A DNA stretch of 64,000 bases from Anaerovorax odorimutans DSM 5092 (GCF_000426305.1 NZ_AUFC01000013.1:28462-92461), one strand, 5' to 3'. Counted from the stretch's first letter, positions 9,184 through 18,991 are shown. Notes: generated by a model not told the origin, from the sequence alone. Program-made: numbers and translations.

Positions 9184-10650
9184 GTGATAAGTACGGAAAA
9201 TTTTAGGTTAAAAAAGCTCTTTATTTGCTTAATTATAATTACAGTTACAATTGCATCATTATGGTCAATTACTCCACAAAATGTAAATGCAGCTGAACCT
9301 GTGGCGCTTACTGTAAAAGGAGATGGAGTTTTAAAGGAAGTAGAATTTACAATGTCAGATTTGAAAGCGCTTCCTCAGAAAAAGTATACATACTCAGGGT
9401 ATAATCATTGGCCGGCTCTTAGAGTTTTTAATGAAGAAGGCCCTACACTTAAAAGTATTTTGGATGTTGCTGGTTTGAAGGATAGTGCCACATTATTGAA
9501 ATTTAAACCAAATGGCGGTAAGTATGTTCATGTGGATTTTACAGTAAGTCAGCTTCTTGAAGAACAGAGATATTATTTCCCTGATGGCGAACAACCGGGG
9601 GATGTTGTTAGCTGGCCTCCTGCTCGGAGTGAAAAAGGAAAAGTACCTGTTGAAACTATTATTGGTTTAGATGATTCCAACGGCAGAATATGTTTTGGAC
9701 AAAGAGCCCCAAATGAACCTACAGGGGGGGATTGTGTAATGATACAGGAAATAGTCAACAATGGTGTTCTTGAAGTAACAACTGAGCAGCCGGATAAATG
9801 GGAGGCTCCTACACCTGACATAGCTCCGGGCAAGGTTGAACCGGGAACAAAAGTTTCTTTAATAAAAAAAGAAGATGTTCCTGATAACGTTATGATGTAT
9901 TATACAGTAGATGGCAGTGATCCGGATTATGGAAGCAGTATTTTTAATATAAGCTATCCTACATTTCAGCCGGCGTTAAATGCTCCAATACCAATTAATG
10001 AAAATACTACTATCAAAGCAAGGACTATAGGTTTTGGAAAATTAGACAGTGATATTGTAACCTTCCAGTATAATACTGACACATTTTTCTCCGATGTGGA
10101 CAATCATTGGGCAAAAGATGATATAAATTATCTGGCAGGTAAAGGTATAATTGAAGGCACTCAAGATATGAAATTCAGACCAAACGATCAAATAACAAGG
10201 GCTGAATTGGCAGAAATGTTAGTAAATGCTTTAAATCTAAAAAAGGATGAAGATGAAGAACTTTCTTTTAAAGATGTCCCTAAAGATTCTAAGTATTATG
10301 ATGATATAGTAATAGTCAATAAACAAGGATTGATAACAGGATACAGAGATACTAGTTTTGCACCTGATGATAAACTTCAAAGGGAACAATTGGCTACAAT
10401 TGTGGCAAGAACTCTAAAAATGAGTGCAGGTACAGTTGTATCGGAGAGTATTACAAATCAAGTTTTGCAAAAGTTTAATGATCAAGATAATATTTCGTCA
10501 TGGGCAAAGGAAAGCGTTGCACTTGTTGTTAATCGTAAGATGATGAATGGAACCAATGAAAATACATTTAGTCCTAAAACAGTGTTAACACGTGCACAGG
10601 CTGCTTCTGTTATGGCACGTCTATATAAACATATTAATCAGGAAACATAA
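9184..10650 (+). CDS. SLH-anchored surface protein with sulfite-oxidase-like and chitobiase-C-like domains
   Basis: GTG start after AAGGAGG; signal peptide to about residue 37. The mature 488-residue protein has the binding domain (about 40-200: ALTVKGDGV, GPTLKSILDVAGL, FTVSQLL, RYYFPDGE, CFGQRAP), a chitobiase-C-like domain (about 215-300, YYTVDGSDPD) and three SLH repeats (about 305-480). It has the same architecture as the gene at the window start, but shorter. The SLH repeats place it on the cell wall. It lies directly upstream of the transporter genes, which supports ligand capture for import. Confidence 0.8.
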   Translation: MISTENFRLKKLFICLIIITVTIASLWSITPQNVNAAEPVALTVKGDGVLKEVEFTMSDLKALPQKKYTYSGYNHWPALRVFNEEGPTLKSILDVAGLKDSATLLKFKPNGGKYVHVDFTVSQLLEEQRYYFPDGEQPGDVVSWPPARSEKGKVPVETIIGLDDSNGRICFGQRAPNEPTGGDCVMIQEIVNNGVLEVTTEQPDKWEAPTPDIAPGKVEPGTKVSLIKKEDVPDNVMMYYTVDGSDPDYGSSIFNISYPTFQPALNAPIPINENTTIKARTIGFGKLDSDIVTFQYNTDTFFSDVDNHWAKDDINYLAGKGIIEGTQDMKFRPNDQITRAELAEMLVNALNLKKDEDEELSFKDVPKDSKYYDDIVIVNKQGLITGYRDTSFAPDDKLQREQLATIVARTLKMSAGTVVSESITNQVLQKFNDQDNISSWAKESVALVVNRKMMNGTNENTFSPKTVLTRAQAASVMARLYKHINQET

Positions 10651-10734
10651 ATCAAGAAGCAGAAAGAGTAAGAATTTATATAGAAAATTCTCATGTAAAT
10701 GCGTATATAAGGTTAAAGGGGTGTAATTAATAAA

Positions 10735-11307
10735 ATGAGTTTTTGGCAGAGTAATTTGAACAGATTTAATATTTTTGATTTAATTGTTATCGCCATGTTA
10801 TCATCTCTTGGAATCGCAATAAAACCTATTATTGCACCTTTGAGTCATATTCTTATAGGACCTCTTCCAATACCTCCCGGTGCGGTTACGGGCGGTATTT
10901 ATATGTTGTGGCTGGTGTTGGGATTTGGTATAACTAAAAAAAGAGGCACAATGACACTTATGGGATTGGTTCAAGGTATTTTGGTCATGTCTGTGGGTTT
11001 ATTCGGATCACAAGGAGCGTTAAGCATAATAACTTATACCATGCCGGGACTTGTGGCAGATATTGTAATGCTGCTTATTGGGCACAGAGCTTGCTGCATG
11101 ATGTGTTCGTTTACAGCAGGAATGACTTGTAATGTTGTGGGAACGTTAATGGTCAATTTAACTAATTATCGATTCCCTTTATTCCCTTTGTTATTGAGTT
11201 TAGGTCTTGCAGCTTTATCAGGCGGTATTGGAGGTATAATAGCGTATAAAATAATAGAGCAGATATCTAAATTAAAAGAACAAGGCTGGGAAATGAATGA
11301 AGAGTGA
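10735..11307 (+). CDS. ECF transporter S component (substrate-binding membrane subunit)
   Basis: The protein has 190 residues and about five or six hydrophobic helices, typical of S components that bind a vitamin or cofactor and dock to the energizing module. It overlaps the first ATPase gene by 11 bp, and two ATPases and EcfT follow. I do not recognise a specificity signature; it is not clearly a biotin, thiamin, riboflavin or cobalt type. A Pro-rich loop (GPLPIPPG) follows the second hydrophobic segment. The ligand is presumably the one bound by the surface proteins upstream. Confidence 0.75.
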   Translation: MSFWQSNLNRFNIFDLIVIAMLSSLGIAIKPIIAPLSHILIGPLPIPPGAVTGGIYMLWLVLGFGITKKRGTMTLMGLVQGILVMSVGLFGSQGALSIITYTMPGLVADIVMLLIGHRACCMMCSFTAGMTCNVVGTLMVNLTNYRFPLFPLLLSLGLAALSGGIGGIIAYKIIEQISKLKEQGWEMNEE

Positions 11308-12025
11308 GACAAAAAACAATGCTGTAGTAATCAGGGGACTTACATATCAGTATAGAATAAATGGTTCTATTGTTTTAAAAAATATAGAATTTTGTATACC
11401 AAAAGGAGAATTTACATTAGTTACGGGTCTTAGCGGCTGCGGAAAAAGTACCCTTTGCCTTTGTATCAGTGGAGCAGATGAACTTATGAATCCGGATGGT
11501 ATATTAACAGGAGAAGTTATCATAAACGGAAAAGATATACATAAGATAAATGCAGCAGAACGTGCTTTGGAAGTTGGGATTGTATTTCAAAATATGGATA
11601 CACAGCTTTTTTCATTTACAGTTGAAGATGAGATTGCATTTGCTCCTGAAAATCTTTGCCTGCCTCCTGAAAAAATCAAAGAAAGGGTAGATTATTTATT
11701 AAATCTTTTAGGAATTGAATATCTAAGAGAATCGCATCCTCACAGGCTTTCAGGGGGAGAGAAAAGCTTAGTGGTACTAGCGGCGGTTCTGGCACTTGAT
11801 CCTCCTGTAGTAATTATGGATGAAGTTATGTCACAGTTAGATAAAAAGAGTAAAATGAGGGTTATTGATGTAATCAGGATGCTTTGTGATATGGGTAAAA
11901 CTATTATCGCTGTTGAGCATGACATTAAAGCAATTGAATCTGTACATCATATTATGGTATTACAAGATGGTAAACTGAAATCTTTCAGGGATCTAAACGG
12001 AGAGGATAATACGTGTCATATATAG
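11297..12025 (+). CDS. ecfA1: ECF transporter ATPase subunit 1
   Basis: ABC ATPase of 242 residues with Walker A (GLSGCGKST), signature LSGGE, Walker B (VVIMDE) and a switch His (VEHD). The Walker B glutamate is present. ECF transporters use a pair of ATPases, and the second is encoded next in an overlapping frame. Translational coupling with the S component and with the second ATPase indicates one assembled complex at the inner face of the membrane. Confidence 0.85.
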   Translation: MKSETKNNAVVIRGLTYQYRINGSIVLKNIEFCIPKGEFTLVTGLSGCGKSTLCLCISGADELMNPDGILTGEVIINGKDIHKINAAERALEVGIVFQNMDTQLFSFTVEDEIAFAPENLCLPPEKIKERVDYLLNLLGIEYLRESHPHRLSGGEKSLVVLAAVLALDPPVVIMDEVMSQLDKKSKMRVIDVIRMLCDMGKTIIAVEHDIKAIESVHHIMVLQDGKLKSFRDLNGEDNTCHI

Positions 12026-12705
12026 AATTAAAAGATGTAAGTTATTTTTATCCCCATGAAGAAAAGATAGTTTTATCTGAAATTAATTTAAAAATTAAAA
12101 AAGATGGAATAACAGCACTCATTGGTTCTAATGGAAGTGGGAAAACTACTCTTACAAAGGTTATAATGGGGATTATTAAGCCGTGCAATGGAGAAATATT
12201 CCTAGATGGACAAGCTGTAACTGATTATACACTGGCACAGGTGGGTCAGCATATTGGATATGTTTTTCAAAATCCTGAAGTCCAGTTGTTTTGCAGTTCA
12301 GTAGGTGAAGAAGTGGGTTTTTCTTTAAGGAATCGGGGTTATCAACCTGAACTTGTAAAGGAAAAGGTTGACTTTTATTTGGACTATTTTGATCTGAAAA
12401 AATATAGGAATACTTTCCCTCTGCATTTAAGCCAGGGAGAAAAACAACGGATCGCCATAGCTGCTGTTCTGGCTAATGATTCGGATTTTTTAATACTTGA
12501 TGAGCCTACTACCGGTCTTGATGGTTTACGTAAAAAAAAGCTGGAAGAATATCTTAAAAAAGCAGCGCTACTTGGCAAGGGTGTTTTATTGGTCAGTCAT
12601 GATGAAAATTTTGTAGGAGATCTAGCACAAAGGATTGTGACCATGGAAAAAGGAAAGATTACAAGTGACGTTATATTGAAAGGGGTTTTAGGCAATGAAG
12701 CTTGA
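12013..12705 (+). CDS. ecfA2: ECF transporter ATPase subunit 2
   Basis: GTG start inside the end of the preceding gene. The 230-residue protein carries Walker A (GSNGSGKTT), a Q-loop (FQNPE), signature LSQGEKQR, Walker B (LILDEPTTG) and the switch His (VSHD). It pairs with the first ATPase to power the ECF module. It overlaps the EcfT gene by 11 bp, so all four transporter genes are translationally coupled. Confidence 0.85.
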   Translation: MSYIELKDVSYFYPHEEKIVLSEINLKIKKDGITALIGSNGSGKTTLTKVIMGIIKPCNGEIFLDGQAVTDYTLAQVGQHIGYVFQNPEVQLFCSSVGEEVGFSLRNRGYQPELVKEKVDFYLDYFDLKKYRNTFPLHLSQGEKQRIAIAAVLANDSDFLILDEPTTGLDGLRKKKLEEYLKKAALLGKGVLLVSHDENFVGDLAQRIVTMEKGKITSDVILKGVLGNEA

Positions 12706-13429
12706 TCCTCGTACAAAAATGGTTATAGCAGTTTGTATCTCCTCATTAGCTGTTATTTATAATACGCCAGACAAGCTTTTTTTCCTGCTTTTACTAACTA
12801 TGTTATTGCTGCTTGTTTTTCGTATTAATTTAAAATCAGTATGGGGCAGCCTAAAACCCTTTTTATTTATGGTTTTTAGTCTTTTTTTTATCCAATGTGT
12901 ATTTATACGAAGTGGCAGTTCACTTTTAACTATTGGAAATGTAACGATTTTAACAAGTGGTGGATTATTACAAGGAGTGGGAGTTGCTTTAAGAATAATG
13001 ATACTTGTCGCAGTGGTACTATTACTTACAACTTTCAGTTCAAGGGAATTTATTTTGGGACTGACACAATGTAAACTTCCTTATGAACTGGTTTTTATGG
13101 TCTCTTTAGCTATTCGTTTCCTGCCGCTTTTTAGGGATGAAGCAGTAAATACATTTACTGCACTACAGCTAAGAGGAGTTGAATTGAAAAAGATAAAATG
13201 GGGAAGAAAAATAGAAATTTATATTCATTTGCTTCTTCCTTTAATCTATGGAGTATTGATTAAAGCTAGACAAATGGCTGTTTCAATGGAAAGTCGAGGA
13301 TTTAGAGTATATCCAAAACGTACCTATATGAAAAAATTGATATTATCCTCTTTAGATATTTCAGTAATGCTCTTATCTTTTTCAGTTACGCTTATACTTA
13401 TTGTTATTTATATAAAAGAAAGCTTTTAG
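12695..13429 (+). CDS. ecfT: ECF transporter transmembrane subunit EcfT
   Basis: The 244-residue membrane protein starts MKLDPRTKM, the usual EcfT opening, with hydrophobic segments at about residues 10-60, 85-135 and 215-240. The cytoplasmic coupling region holds the two family Ala-Arg-Gly-type motifs in modified form (LQLRGVELKK and SMESRGFR). It links the S component to the two ATPases. It is the last transporter gene; one more surface protein follows 28 bp later. Confidence 0.87.
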   Translation: MKLDPRTKMVIAVCISSLAVIYNTPDKLFFLLLLTMLLLLVFRINLKSVWGSLKPFLFMVFSLFFIQCVFIRSGSSLLTIGNVTILTSGGLLQGVGVALRIMILVAVVLLLTTFSSREFILGLTQCKLPYELVFMVSLAIRFLPLFRDEAVNTFTALQLRGVELKKIKWGRKIEIYIHLLLPLIYGVLIKARQMAVSMESRGFRVYPKRTYMKKLILSSLDISVMLLSFSVTLILIVIYIKESF

Positions 13430-13457
13430 GATAGATTAGGTCATAAGGAGAAATATT

Positions 13458-14795
13458 ATGAAATCACTCATTTTTGTATGTAAGAAGCTAGGCTTTTTTA
13501 ACTTATCATATATACGAAAATTTTTTGCTGCTTTTATGGCTGTGACTTTACTTGTTGCCTTACTGTGGTCAGCAGATATAAATGAAGTAAGAGCAGTTTG
13601 CGGAAGTACAGGTCTTCCTTCAGATACGTTGACTATAAAGGTAGGCTATTTTGGTGGTCCTTATTATACAAAAAAGGTATATACAATTACAGATTTTGAT
13701 AAACTTCCGCAGGTACAGCAAGCTTATACTTACATTGATAATTTGCCAGCTATCTGCGTTGATTCGGCAGAAGGTGTAAAGCTGTCAGATTTATTGGAAG
13801 ATGCGGGAATTGATATAAATTCAATACAGAAATTATATTTTTATTCCACGGATATAGAAAATGGATGGTATCAGTGTCTTGATAAAACTTATTTGTTTGA
13901 TACACCACGTTACTATTATCCTAACCTTCCGTCAAAATGGAATTATGATACTCAGTCTGCTCCGCCGGAAGCAATAGCCGGTGCAGTGCAGGTAGATACA
14001 ATAATGGCTTATAAAGATAATTGGCAAAGGTATGCCGATACTCCGGATTTTAGCAACTTTGACACTTCAACAAGATTTAGGCTGCTTTTTGGTCAAGTGG
14101 GCACAAATGAACATAATGCATCTATGTCGGCTAAATGGGTACATTCAATTGAAGTAATGCTTGGTGGTATGCCGCCTTCAAATATTTCTTTAGATCAAAA
14201 TAATATAAATCTCAAAGTAGGCAGCACGTTGCAACTAACTGCAACGGTAGCTCCCGACGATGCCACAGAAAAAAGTGTTAATTGGAGCAGCAGTGATACA
14301 GATGTGGCTACAGTTGATAAAAATGGTGTTGTTTCAGTAGTTGGAGATGGTACTGCCACCATTACGGTAAGTACAGTAGTCGGTGATATAGCAGCAACTT
14401 GTATTATAAATGGTCCGAAGAATAGTTCTAAAGCAGGCATTACAACTGCCGGTACTGATGGCTCAAAAAAAGATGCCCAAGAGGTTAGTGGTGAACAGCT
14501 TAAACTTATAGAAAAGATAGATTCACCAAAAAAGGATGATAATTCATCAAGCAAAGAAGAAAAGAAAGATTTATCAGAAAGTAAATTGCTCACTGCTGTT
14601 AATTCTACTAAGATTTCATCCGATAAGCAAGGAGGTATTCAGCCTTGGCGTATTTATGAGATGTCAGCAGATGCAGTACCTTTACAGAAGCAGAAAGAAT
14701 CGAAAATTCCAAGCATTTGCATAGCCGCAATATTTATAATGCTGTTTACAGCAGGAGCAGTAAAGAAATATTTGATTTATTTAAGGGAAAACTAA
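13458..14795 (+). CDS. Membrane-anchored surface protein: sulfite-oxidase-like domain plus bacterial Ig-like domain
   Basis: The signal or anchor helix is at about residues 22-42. A variant binding domain follows (about 50-235: LTIKVGY, VKLSDLLEDAGI, RYYYPNLP, LLFGQVG), then a BIG_2-type Ig-like domain (about 238-320, LKVGSTLQLTATV), a charged Ser/Lys-rich stretch, and a C-terminal transmembrane helix (about 420-440) with a basic tail. Such a tail would hold the protein in the membrane next to the transporter. It is the fifth protein in the run with this binding domain and ends the operon at a terminator. Confidence 0.75.
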   Translation: MKSLIFVCKKLGFFNLSYIRKFFAAFMAVTLLVALLWSADINEVRAVCGSTGLPSDTLTIKVGYFGGPYYTKKVYTITDFDKLPQVQQAYTYIDNLPAICVDSAEGVKLSDLLEDAGIDINSIQKLYFYSTDIENGWYQCLDKTYLFDTPRYYYPNLPSKWNYDTQSAPPEAIAGAVQVDTIMAYKDNWQRYADTPDFSNFDTSTRFRLLFGQVGTNEHNASMSAKWVHSIEVMLGGMPPSNISLDQNNINLKVGSTLQLTATVAPDDATEKSVNWSSSDTDVATVDKNGVVSVVGDGTATITVSTVVGDIAATCIINGPKNSSKAGITTAGTDGSKKDAQEVSGEQLKLIEKIDSPKKDDNSSSKEEKKDLSESKLLTAVNSTKISSDKQGGIQPWRIYEMSADAVPLQKQKESKIPSICIAAIFIMLFTAGAVKKYLIYLREN

Positions 14796-14835
14796 TAAAT
14801 TTTATAAAAAAGTATAGATTATGCAAATTTTTTAT

Positions 14836-14866
14836 AAGTATGTTGTCATGGCAACATACTTTTTTA
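14836..14866 (+). terminator. Rho-independent terminator of the surface/ECF operon
   Basis: A perfect 10-bp stem (AAGTATGTTG / CAACATACTT) with a six-base loop is followed by a run of T. It lies 40 bp after the last surface-protein gene. Confidence 0.9.
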
Positions 14867-15397
14867 TATTTATATGTTAAATTATAAAAAAACTATTAGT
14901 TCCTGATAAAAAGTTTAGCAGCAAAAGGAAATAATAAATAATGAAAAATTGCCGTATTATAATATAATTCTTATAATTTCATTATGTATCCTTACTAATG
15001 ATTTTGCAGCATTAAGTATGTAACCTTCAAAATTAATATAGCCGAAAACCTTAAAAATACAATAATTAATATCAGTCAGTTTTTTATCAAAGCCTCAAAT
15101 ACGGCAAATTTTTTCATCATTAGATGAGATCTATACTATCAAAGAAGAAAAGATGCAGCTTTTCATTTAGTTACATTTTCCAGAGTAAATAGTAAATAAA
15201 TTTACTAAATTATTAAAGCAAAACAGTTAGATAAATTTTGGGAAAGACATATAAAAGATACTATGATATTATAATGCTGTAATCATAGTAATTGAATTAA
15301 TTTACAAAATGCTTATAGAATTTTTGTAAGAATAACGATATAGAGATAATTAACGATATAAATTAAACTTGGAGAATAAGAAATTAGGTAAAACTTT
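14867..15397. other. AT-rich intergenic stretch without recognised features
   Basis: About 530 bp with stop codons in all frames, no recognisable RNA or repeat, and no convincing gene remnant. The promoter of the downstream NTPase gene should lie near its 3' end, but I cannot place it reliably. Confidence 0.5.
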
Positions 15398-15928
15398 ATG
15401 CATATTTTTTTATCAGGTATCCCTGGTGTGGGAAAATCTACAATAATAACAAGTATAACAGAAAAACTGCCAATAGAAATTAATGGTTTTTGTACACTGG
15501 CAGAGAAATTTGAAAAATGCAGTTCCTCATATGTTTATATGTACAATATTATTAAAGGCAATAAAGACAGCAGAGTTGCTGTAGCGTACAGATATGGTGA
15601 TGGACGTTTTAAAGGTTACAAAGAAGCTTTTGACGATTTTGGGAGCAAAACTCTTTCAAATTTAGAAGGGTCAGACCTTATTATAATGGATGAACTGGGA
15701 TTTATGGAAAATGAAGCAAAAATATTTCAAGAAAAGGTTATAAGCGTTTTAAATGGAAACATTCCGGTATTAGGTGTAATTAAACCAATGAATACTGAAT
15801 TTCTAAATCGCATAAGAAACCATAAAAAAGTAAAAGTATTTGATGTAAATGTTGAAAATAGAAATAATTTAAAGGAAGAAGTCTCAAAATATCTTTATGA
15901 AAGCCTTAATGGAAAAAATATATTATAA
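15398..15928 (+). CDS. THEP1-like nucleoside-triphosphatase
   Basis: The 176-residue P-loop protein has Walker A GIPGVGKST at the N-terminus and IIMDELGFME at about residues 90-100, the acidic Walker B form typical of the THEP1/NTPase_1 family. The family hydrolyses nucleoside triphosphates; its physiological role is poorly known. It stands alone between intergenic regions and converges on a methyltransferase gene. Confidence 0.7.
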   Translation: MHIFLSGIPGVGKSTIITSITEKLPIEINGFCTLAEKFEKCSSSYVYMYNIIKGNKDSRVAVAYRYGDGRFKGYKEAFDDFGSKTLSNLEGSDLIIMDELGFMENEAKIFQEKVISVLNGNIPVLGVIKPMNTEFLNRIRNHKKVKVFDVNVENRNNLKEEVSKYLYESLNGKNIL

Positions 15929-15957
15929 TCTACATCTTAAGAAAATTTGGCTTAAAA

Positions 15958-16662
15958 TTATTTAAAAGGACCAATTATAAAAATTCCAAATTTCCTTGTT
16001 TTAGGAAGGTAATAATAACCTTCTTTTTTTATTAAATTTTTATTTAGATACTCTTTAGCATAATTTCTATCAGATATATTATAATAATGACTTATAAAAT
16101 TAAAAGCGTCTTCAATTTTATCAAAGGGTTGCCCAAATTCGATTTCATCTTTCATAAGTTTAAAAGGTATTTTTTTCTCTGTTAAAAATTCTGTTACATT
16201 ATCAACTGTTTCTCGGTTATATGTAGCTAAATCTTCATTTGATACTTTGTCTTTTCGGTAGGTTTGAGGTAAAATAGCTATTATATATTTAGAGGCAATT
16301 GATTTAAGTAAAGACCAATCGTTTAATATTGCACCAAAATAGCTTAAAATTACCACATCAAATACCTTTTCTTTACAAAGCTTCCTCCAATCTCCGCATG
16401 AAGTATTTATATTTTTTATTGAATTTTTTTCTAAATATGTATTCATAAAGTCAATGGCTTCCGGACTTATATCAATGGAGAGAACTTCTTTAGCTTTTTT
16501 TGCAAGCTCCATAGAAAGGAAGCCTAAGCCACATGCAATTTCACAAATTCTATCACTTTTTTCTATATATTCTAAAATCGGAATACTTAATTTTGAAAAA
16601 TATTGTGTCTTTTTATTTGCATTCATATACCATTCAATAGTTTGATCTTTCCAAATCAGCAT
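15958..16662 (-). CDS. Class I SAM-dependent methyltransferase
   Basis: The 234-residue protein has the class I motif I region (EIACGLGFL, about residues 38-48), the acidic end of strand two (LSIDIS), and a post-I region VFDVVILSYFG. Substrate is not evident; the general form resembles small-molecule or rRNA methyltransferases of the Methyltransf_11/25 type. Its upstream region holds a palindrome that may be a repressor site. Confidence 0.7.
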   Translation of the reverse strand: MLIWKDQTIEWYMNANKKTQYFSKLSIPILEYIEKSDRICEIACGLGFLSMELAKKAKEVLSIDISPEAIDFMNTYLEKNSIKNINTSCGDWRKLCKEKVFDVVILSYFGAILNDWSLLKSIASKYIIAILPQTYRKDKVSNEDLATYNRETVDNVTEFLTEKKIPFKLMKDEIEFGQPFDKIEDAFNFISHYYNISDRNYAKEYLNKNLIKKEGYYYLPKTRKFGIFIIGPFK

Positions 16663-16845
16663 TTTAATAATTGTACGATGTATTTAAAACCAAATACACC
16701 AATACTCTCCTTCCATTTCAATTATAATTAATCTGTAATTTTAATTTTTAAATATTTTAAATGATTTCTTCCCTTTATAATTATTATATATTTTTTATTA
16801 CTTTTATATCTGATTCTGTTAATAATTATTACAAGAGTATAATTT

Positions 16846-16872
16846 TAATTAAAAACCAGTTGGTTTTAATTA
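16846..16872. promoter_or_regulatory. Palindrome, possible TetR-type operator upstream of the methyltransferase gene
   Basis: TAATTAAAAACC and GGTTTTAATTA flank the centre AGTT, making an almost perfect dyad that reads as ACCAACTGGTT on the minus strand. Such CC-N4-GG dyads are common TetR-family operators. No TetR gene is adjacent in the window. It lies about 185 bp upstream of the methyltransferase start and 80 bp after the end of the MFS gene. Confidence 0.35.
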
Positions 16873-16951
16873 GTTATAATTATAAATAATTAGTCAATAT
16901 TTGTAAAGTATAAAAATTAAATATTATACCTTGAAAATATAGGTCAAAATA

Positions 16952-18367
16952 TTAATTGGTATTTTTACGCTTTAAAGATATAAAGATTCCAACGGTACAT
17001 ACACAGGTAAATACTATAAAAGAAATATGCATTGTGGAAATAAGCATTTCAGGAGTGGCTTTTGCAAGAGGTATAGCATCCATTTTTAAAGCTACAATAA
17101 ATGTTACTACTGCCATGCTAGATGTATGACCAATAGAACGCATAGTTGCTAAAATAGAGGATGCAACTCCATAATTTTCTTTCTCCACACAAGCCATAAC
17201 TGCATTGGTATTTGGTGAAGAGAAAAAGGCAAAACCAACACCCATAACAATTAAGTTAACTATGATAAGCCAAAGAGGATAATCTTTTGATATGAATATA
17301 AATGAAAACAGTCCTAAGGCACATAATGCCATACCAAATGATGCCAGCTTAAAAGGTGAAATCTTATCTGACAATTTCCCGGCATACGGGGATAAAACTG
17401 CCATAAGAAGTGGTTGACTAATTAAAATTAATCCTGAAATTTGTGAATCAAAGCCCATAATCAATTGAAGATAAATAGACAGTAAATATCCCAGTGCAAA
17501 GGTTGCTCCATAATTTAAAAGAGCTGCTATATTTGAAAAAGTATAGCTTATATTATGGGCAAATAATCGAACTTCAATAATAGGATATTTTGTTTTCAGT
17601 TCATGCATTACAAATAAAATAAAAAGTACTACACCTGATATTATTAAATATTTTGCAAACCATACAGATGTAAATGAGGAAAAACCGTACATAATTGTTA
17701 CAATCATTGTCATGTAAAGAATATTTCCTAAAAAGTCTATACCTTGACCACTTGCATCTTTAATTGATTTTGGAAGATATTTTATGGCGATTATAAATAC
17801 TGTTATACTTATTAAAAATGTAACTGTAAATATAGAACGCCAGCCGAAGTGATGATTAAGCATACCACCAATAACAGGACCGGCGGAAAGACCTATATAA
17901 GTGGAAGCTATAGAATATCCTAAAACTTTACCTCTTTTTTCTGAAGGGAAAGCACTTATTAGAACAGCGGTATTTGTACTGAAAATCATAGCTGCACCAA
18001 TACCTTGAACAATTCTGAACAGAAGAAGGATTTTAATAGACCATGCGAAAGCAGCAGCACATGAACAAAGTGCAAATATTAATATCCCAATAACTAGAAT
18101 TCTTTTACGATTAGTTAAGTCAGAAATTCTGCCAAATGGTACAGACAAAGTTGCAGATGCCAGCATATAACCTGTTATTATCCAGCCAATAAAACTGGCA
18201 CTTGCATGAAATTCAGTGCCAATAGTGGGAATCGATAAATTTAAAGCGCTTCCTGTAAATGTTGTAATAAATGATGTAATAATTACAACAAATAAGGTCG
18301 CCAGTTGATGGTTAGTGGGAGAATTATTAATCTCTAAATTATTTTTATTTTCATTTGTTTGTTTCAT
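16952..18367 (-). CDS. MFS multidrug-type exporter
   Basis: The 471-residue membrane protein has 12-14 hydrophobic segments. The MFS loop 2-3 motif appears as GRISDLTNRKR near residue 78, and the exporter motif C region as GPVIGGML near residue 160. The order and length fit the DHA2 (EmrB/QacA-like) proton-driven drug exporters. No substrate can be assigned. A possible regulator gene is not adjacent. Confidence 0.8.
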   Translation of the reverse strand: MKQTNENKNNLEINNSPTNHQLATLFVVIITSFITTFTGSALNLSIPTIGTEFHASASFIGWIITGYMLASATLSVPFGRISDLTNRKRILVIGILIFALCSCAAAFAWSIKILLLFRIVQGIGAAMIFSTNTAVLISAFPSEKRGKVLGYSIASTYIGLSAGPVIGGMLNHHFGWRSIFTVTFLISITVFIIAIKYLPKSIKDASGQGIDFLGNILYMTMIVTIMYGFSSFTSVWFAKYLIISGVVLFILFVMHELKTKYPIIEVRLFAHNISYTFSNIAALLNYGATFALGYLLSIYLQLIMGFDSQISGLILISQPLLMAVLSPYAGKLSDKISPFKLASFGMALCALGLFSFIFISKDYPLWLIIVNLIVMGVGFAFFSSPNTNAVMACVEKENYGVASSILATMRSIGHTSSMAVVTFIVALKMDAIPLAKATPEMLISTMHISFIVFTCVCTVGIFISLKRKNTN

Positions 18368-18562
18368 ATAAGCTAAAATCCTTTTATAAAATAGTATAAT
18401 GTATAGTATGTGAATATTTTAGTAAATAAATCAATAAAAATTTTTATACTTTATGACATGGTAAATAAATACTGTTATAATTATATAATAAAACAATAAT
18501 AAATGTAATTATTTAGATATATTTTAATTTTAATATACTTACTAAAGAGAAAGGAATAGAAG

Positions 18563-18868
18563 ATGAAAAGAAAAATAGTATTTATGTTTGTAAACGGAAG
18601 TATCGAAGAGCCTCAAAGAACGGTTATGCAAGTTGGAGAAAATGGAGAAATGATTACTGTAGGAGTAGCAAATTATGACATGGCTTGCGTAGAGGCAAAA
18701 AAACTTGTAGATGAAGGAGCTTTAGTAATAGAACTTTGCGGAGGATTTGGAACGATAGGTCATGCTAAAGTTACGGAAGCAGTTGAAGGAAAGTTACAAG
18801 TAGGAGTAGTAAGATTTGACAATCATCCCGGTTACGATGGAGCTTCAGGTGATTCAAAGTGGATGTAA
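18563..18868 (+). CDS. Small conserved protein, DUF6506-like
   Basis: The 101-residue soluble protein has a strong conserved core (LVDEGALVIELCGGFG, about residues 50-66) and a VGVVRFDNHPG end. It resembles the DUF6506 family; function is unknown. It has its own ribosome site (AGAAAGGAATAG) and stands between the MFS exporter and the T-box leader. Confidence 0.6.
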   Translation: MKRKIVFMFVNGSIEEPQRTVMQVGENGEMITVGVANYDMACVEAKKLVDEGALVIELCGGFGTIGHAKVTEAVEGKLQVGVVRFDNHPGYDGASGDSKWM

Positions 18869-18956
18869 AATATTTTAAATTTATTTAATAATATGATTTT
18901 TAATTAGTTAGAATATAATATTTTCAGATAATTAGGTAGATGTCAATATTTTTAGA

Positions 18957-18985
18957 TTGACAAAATGAATATGCAATGCTAACAT
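18957..18985 (+). promoter_or_regulatory. Promoter of the T-box leader
   Basis: TTGACA and TAACAT are separated by 17 bp, with an extended -10 TG one base before the -10 box. Transcription would start near 18992, just before stem I of the T-box. Confidence 0.75.
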
Positions 18986-18991
18986 ATTTAT

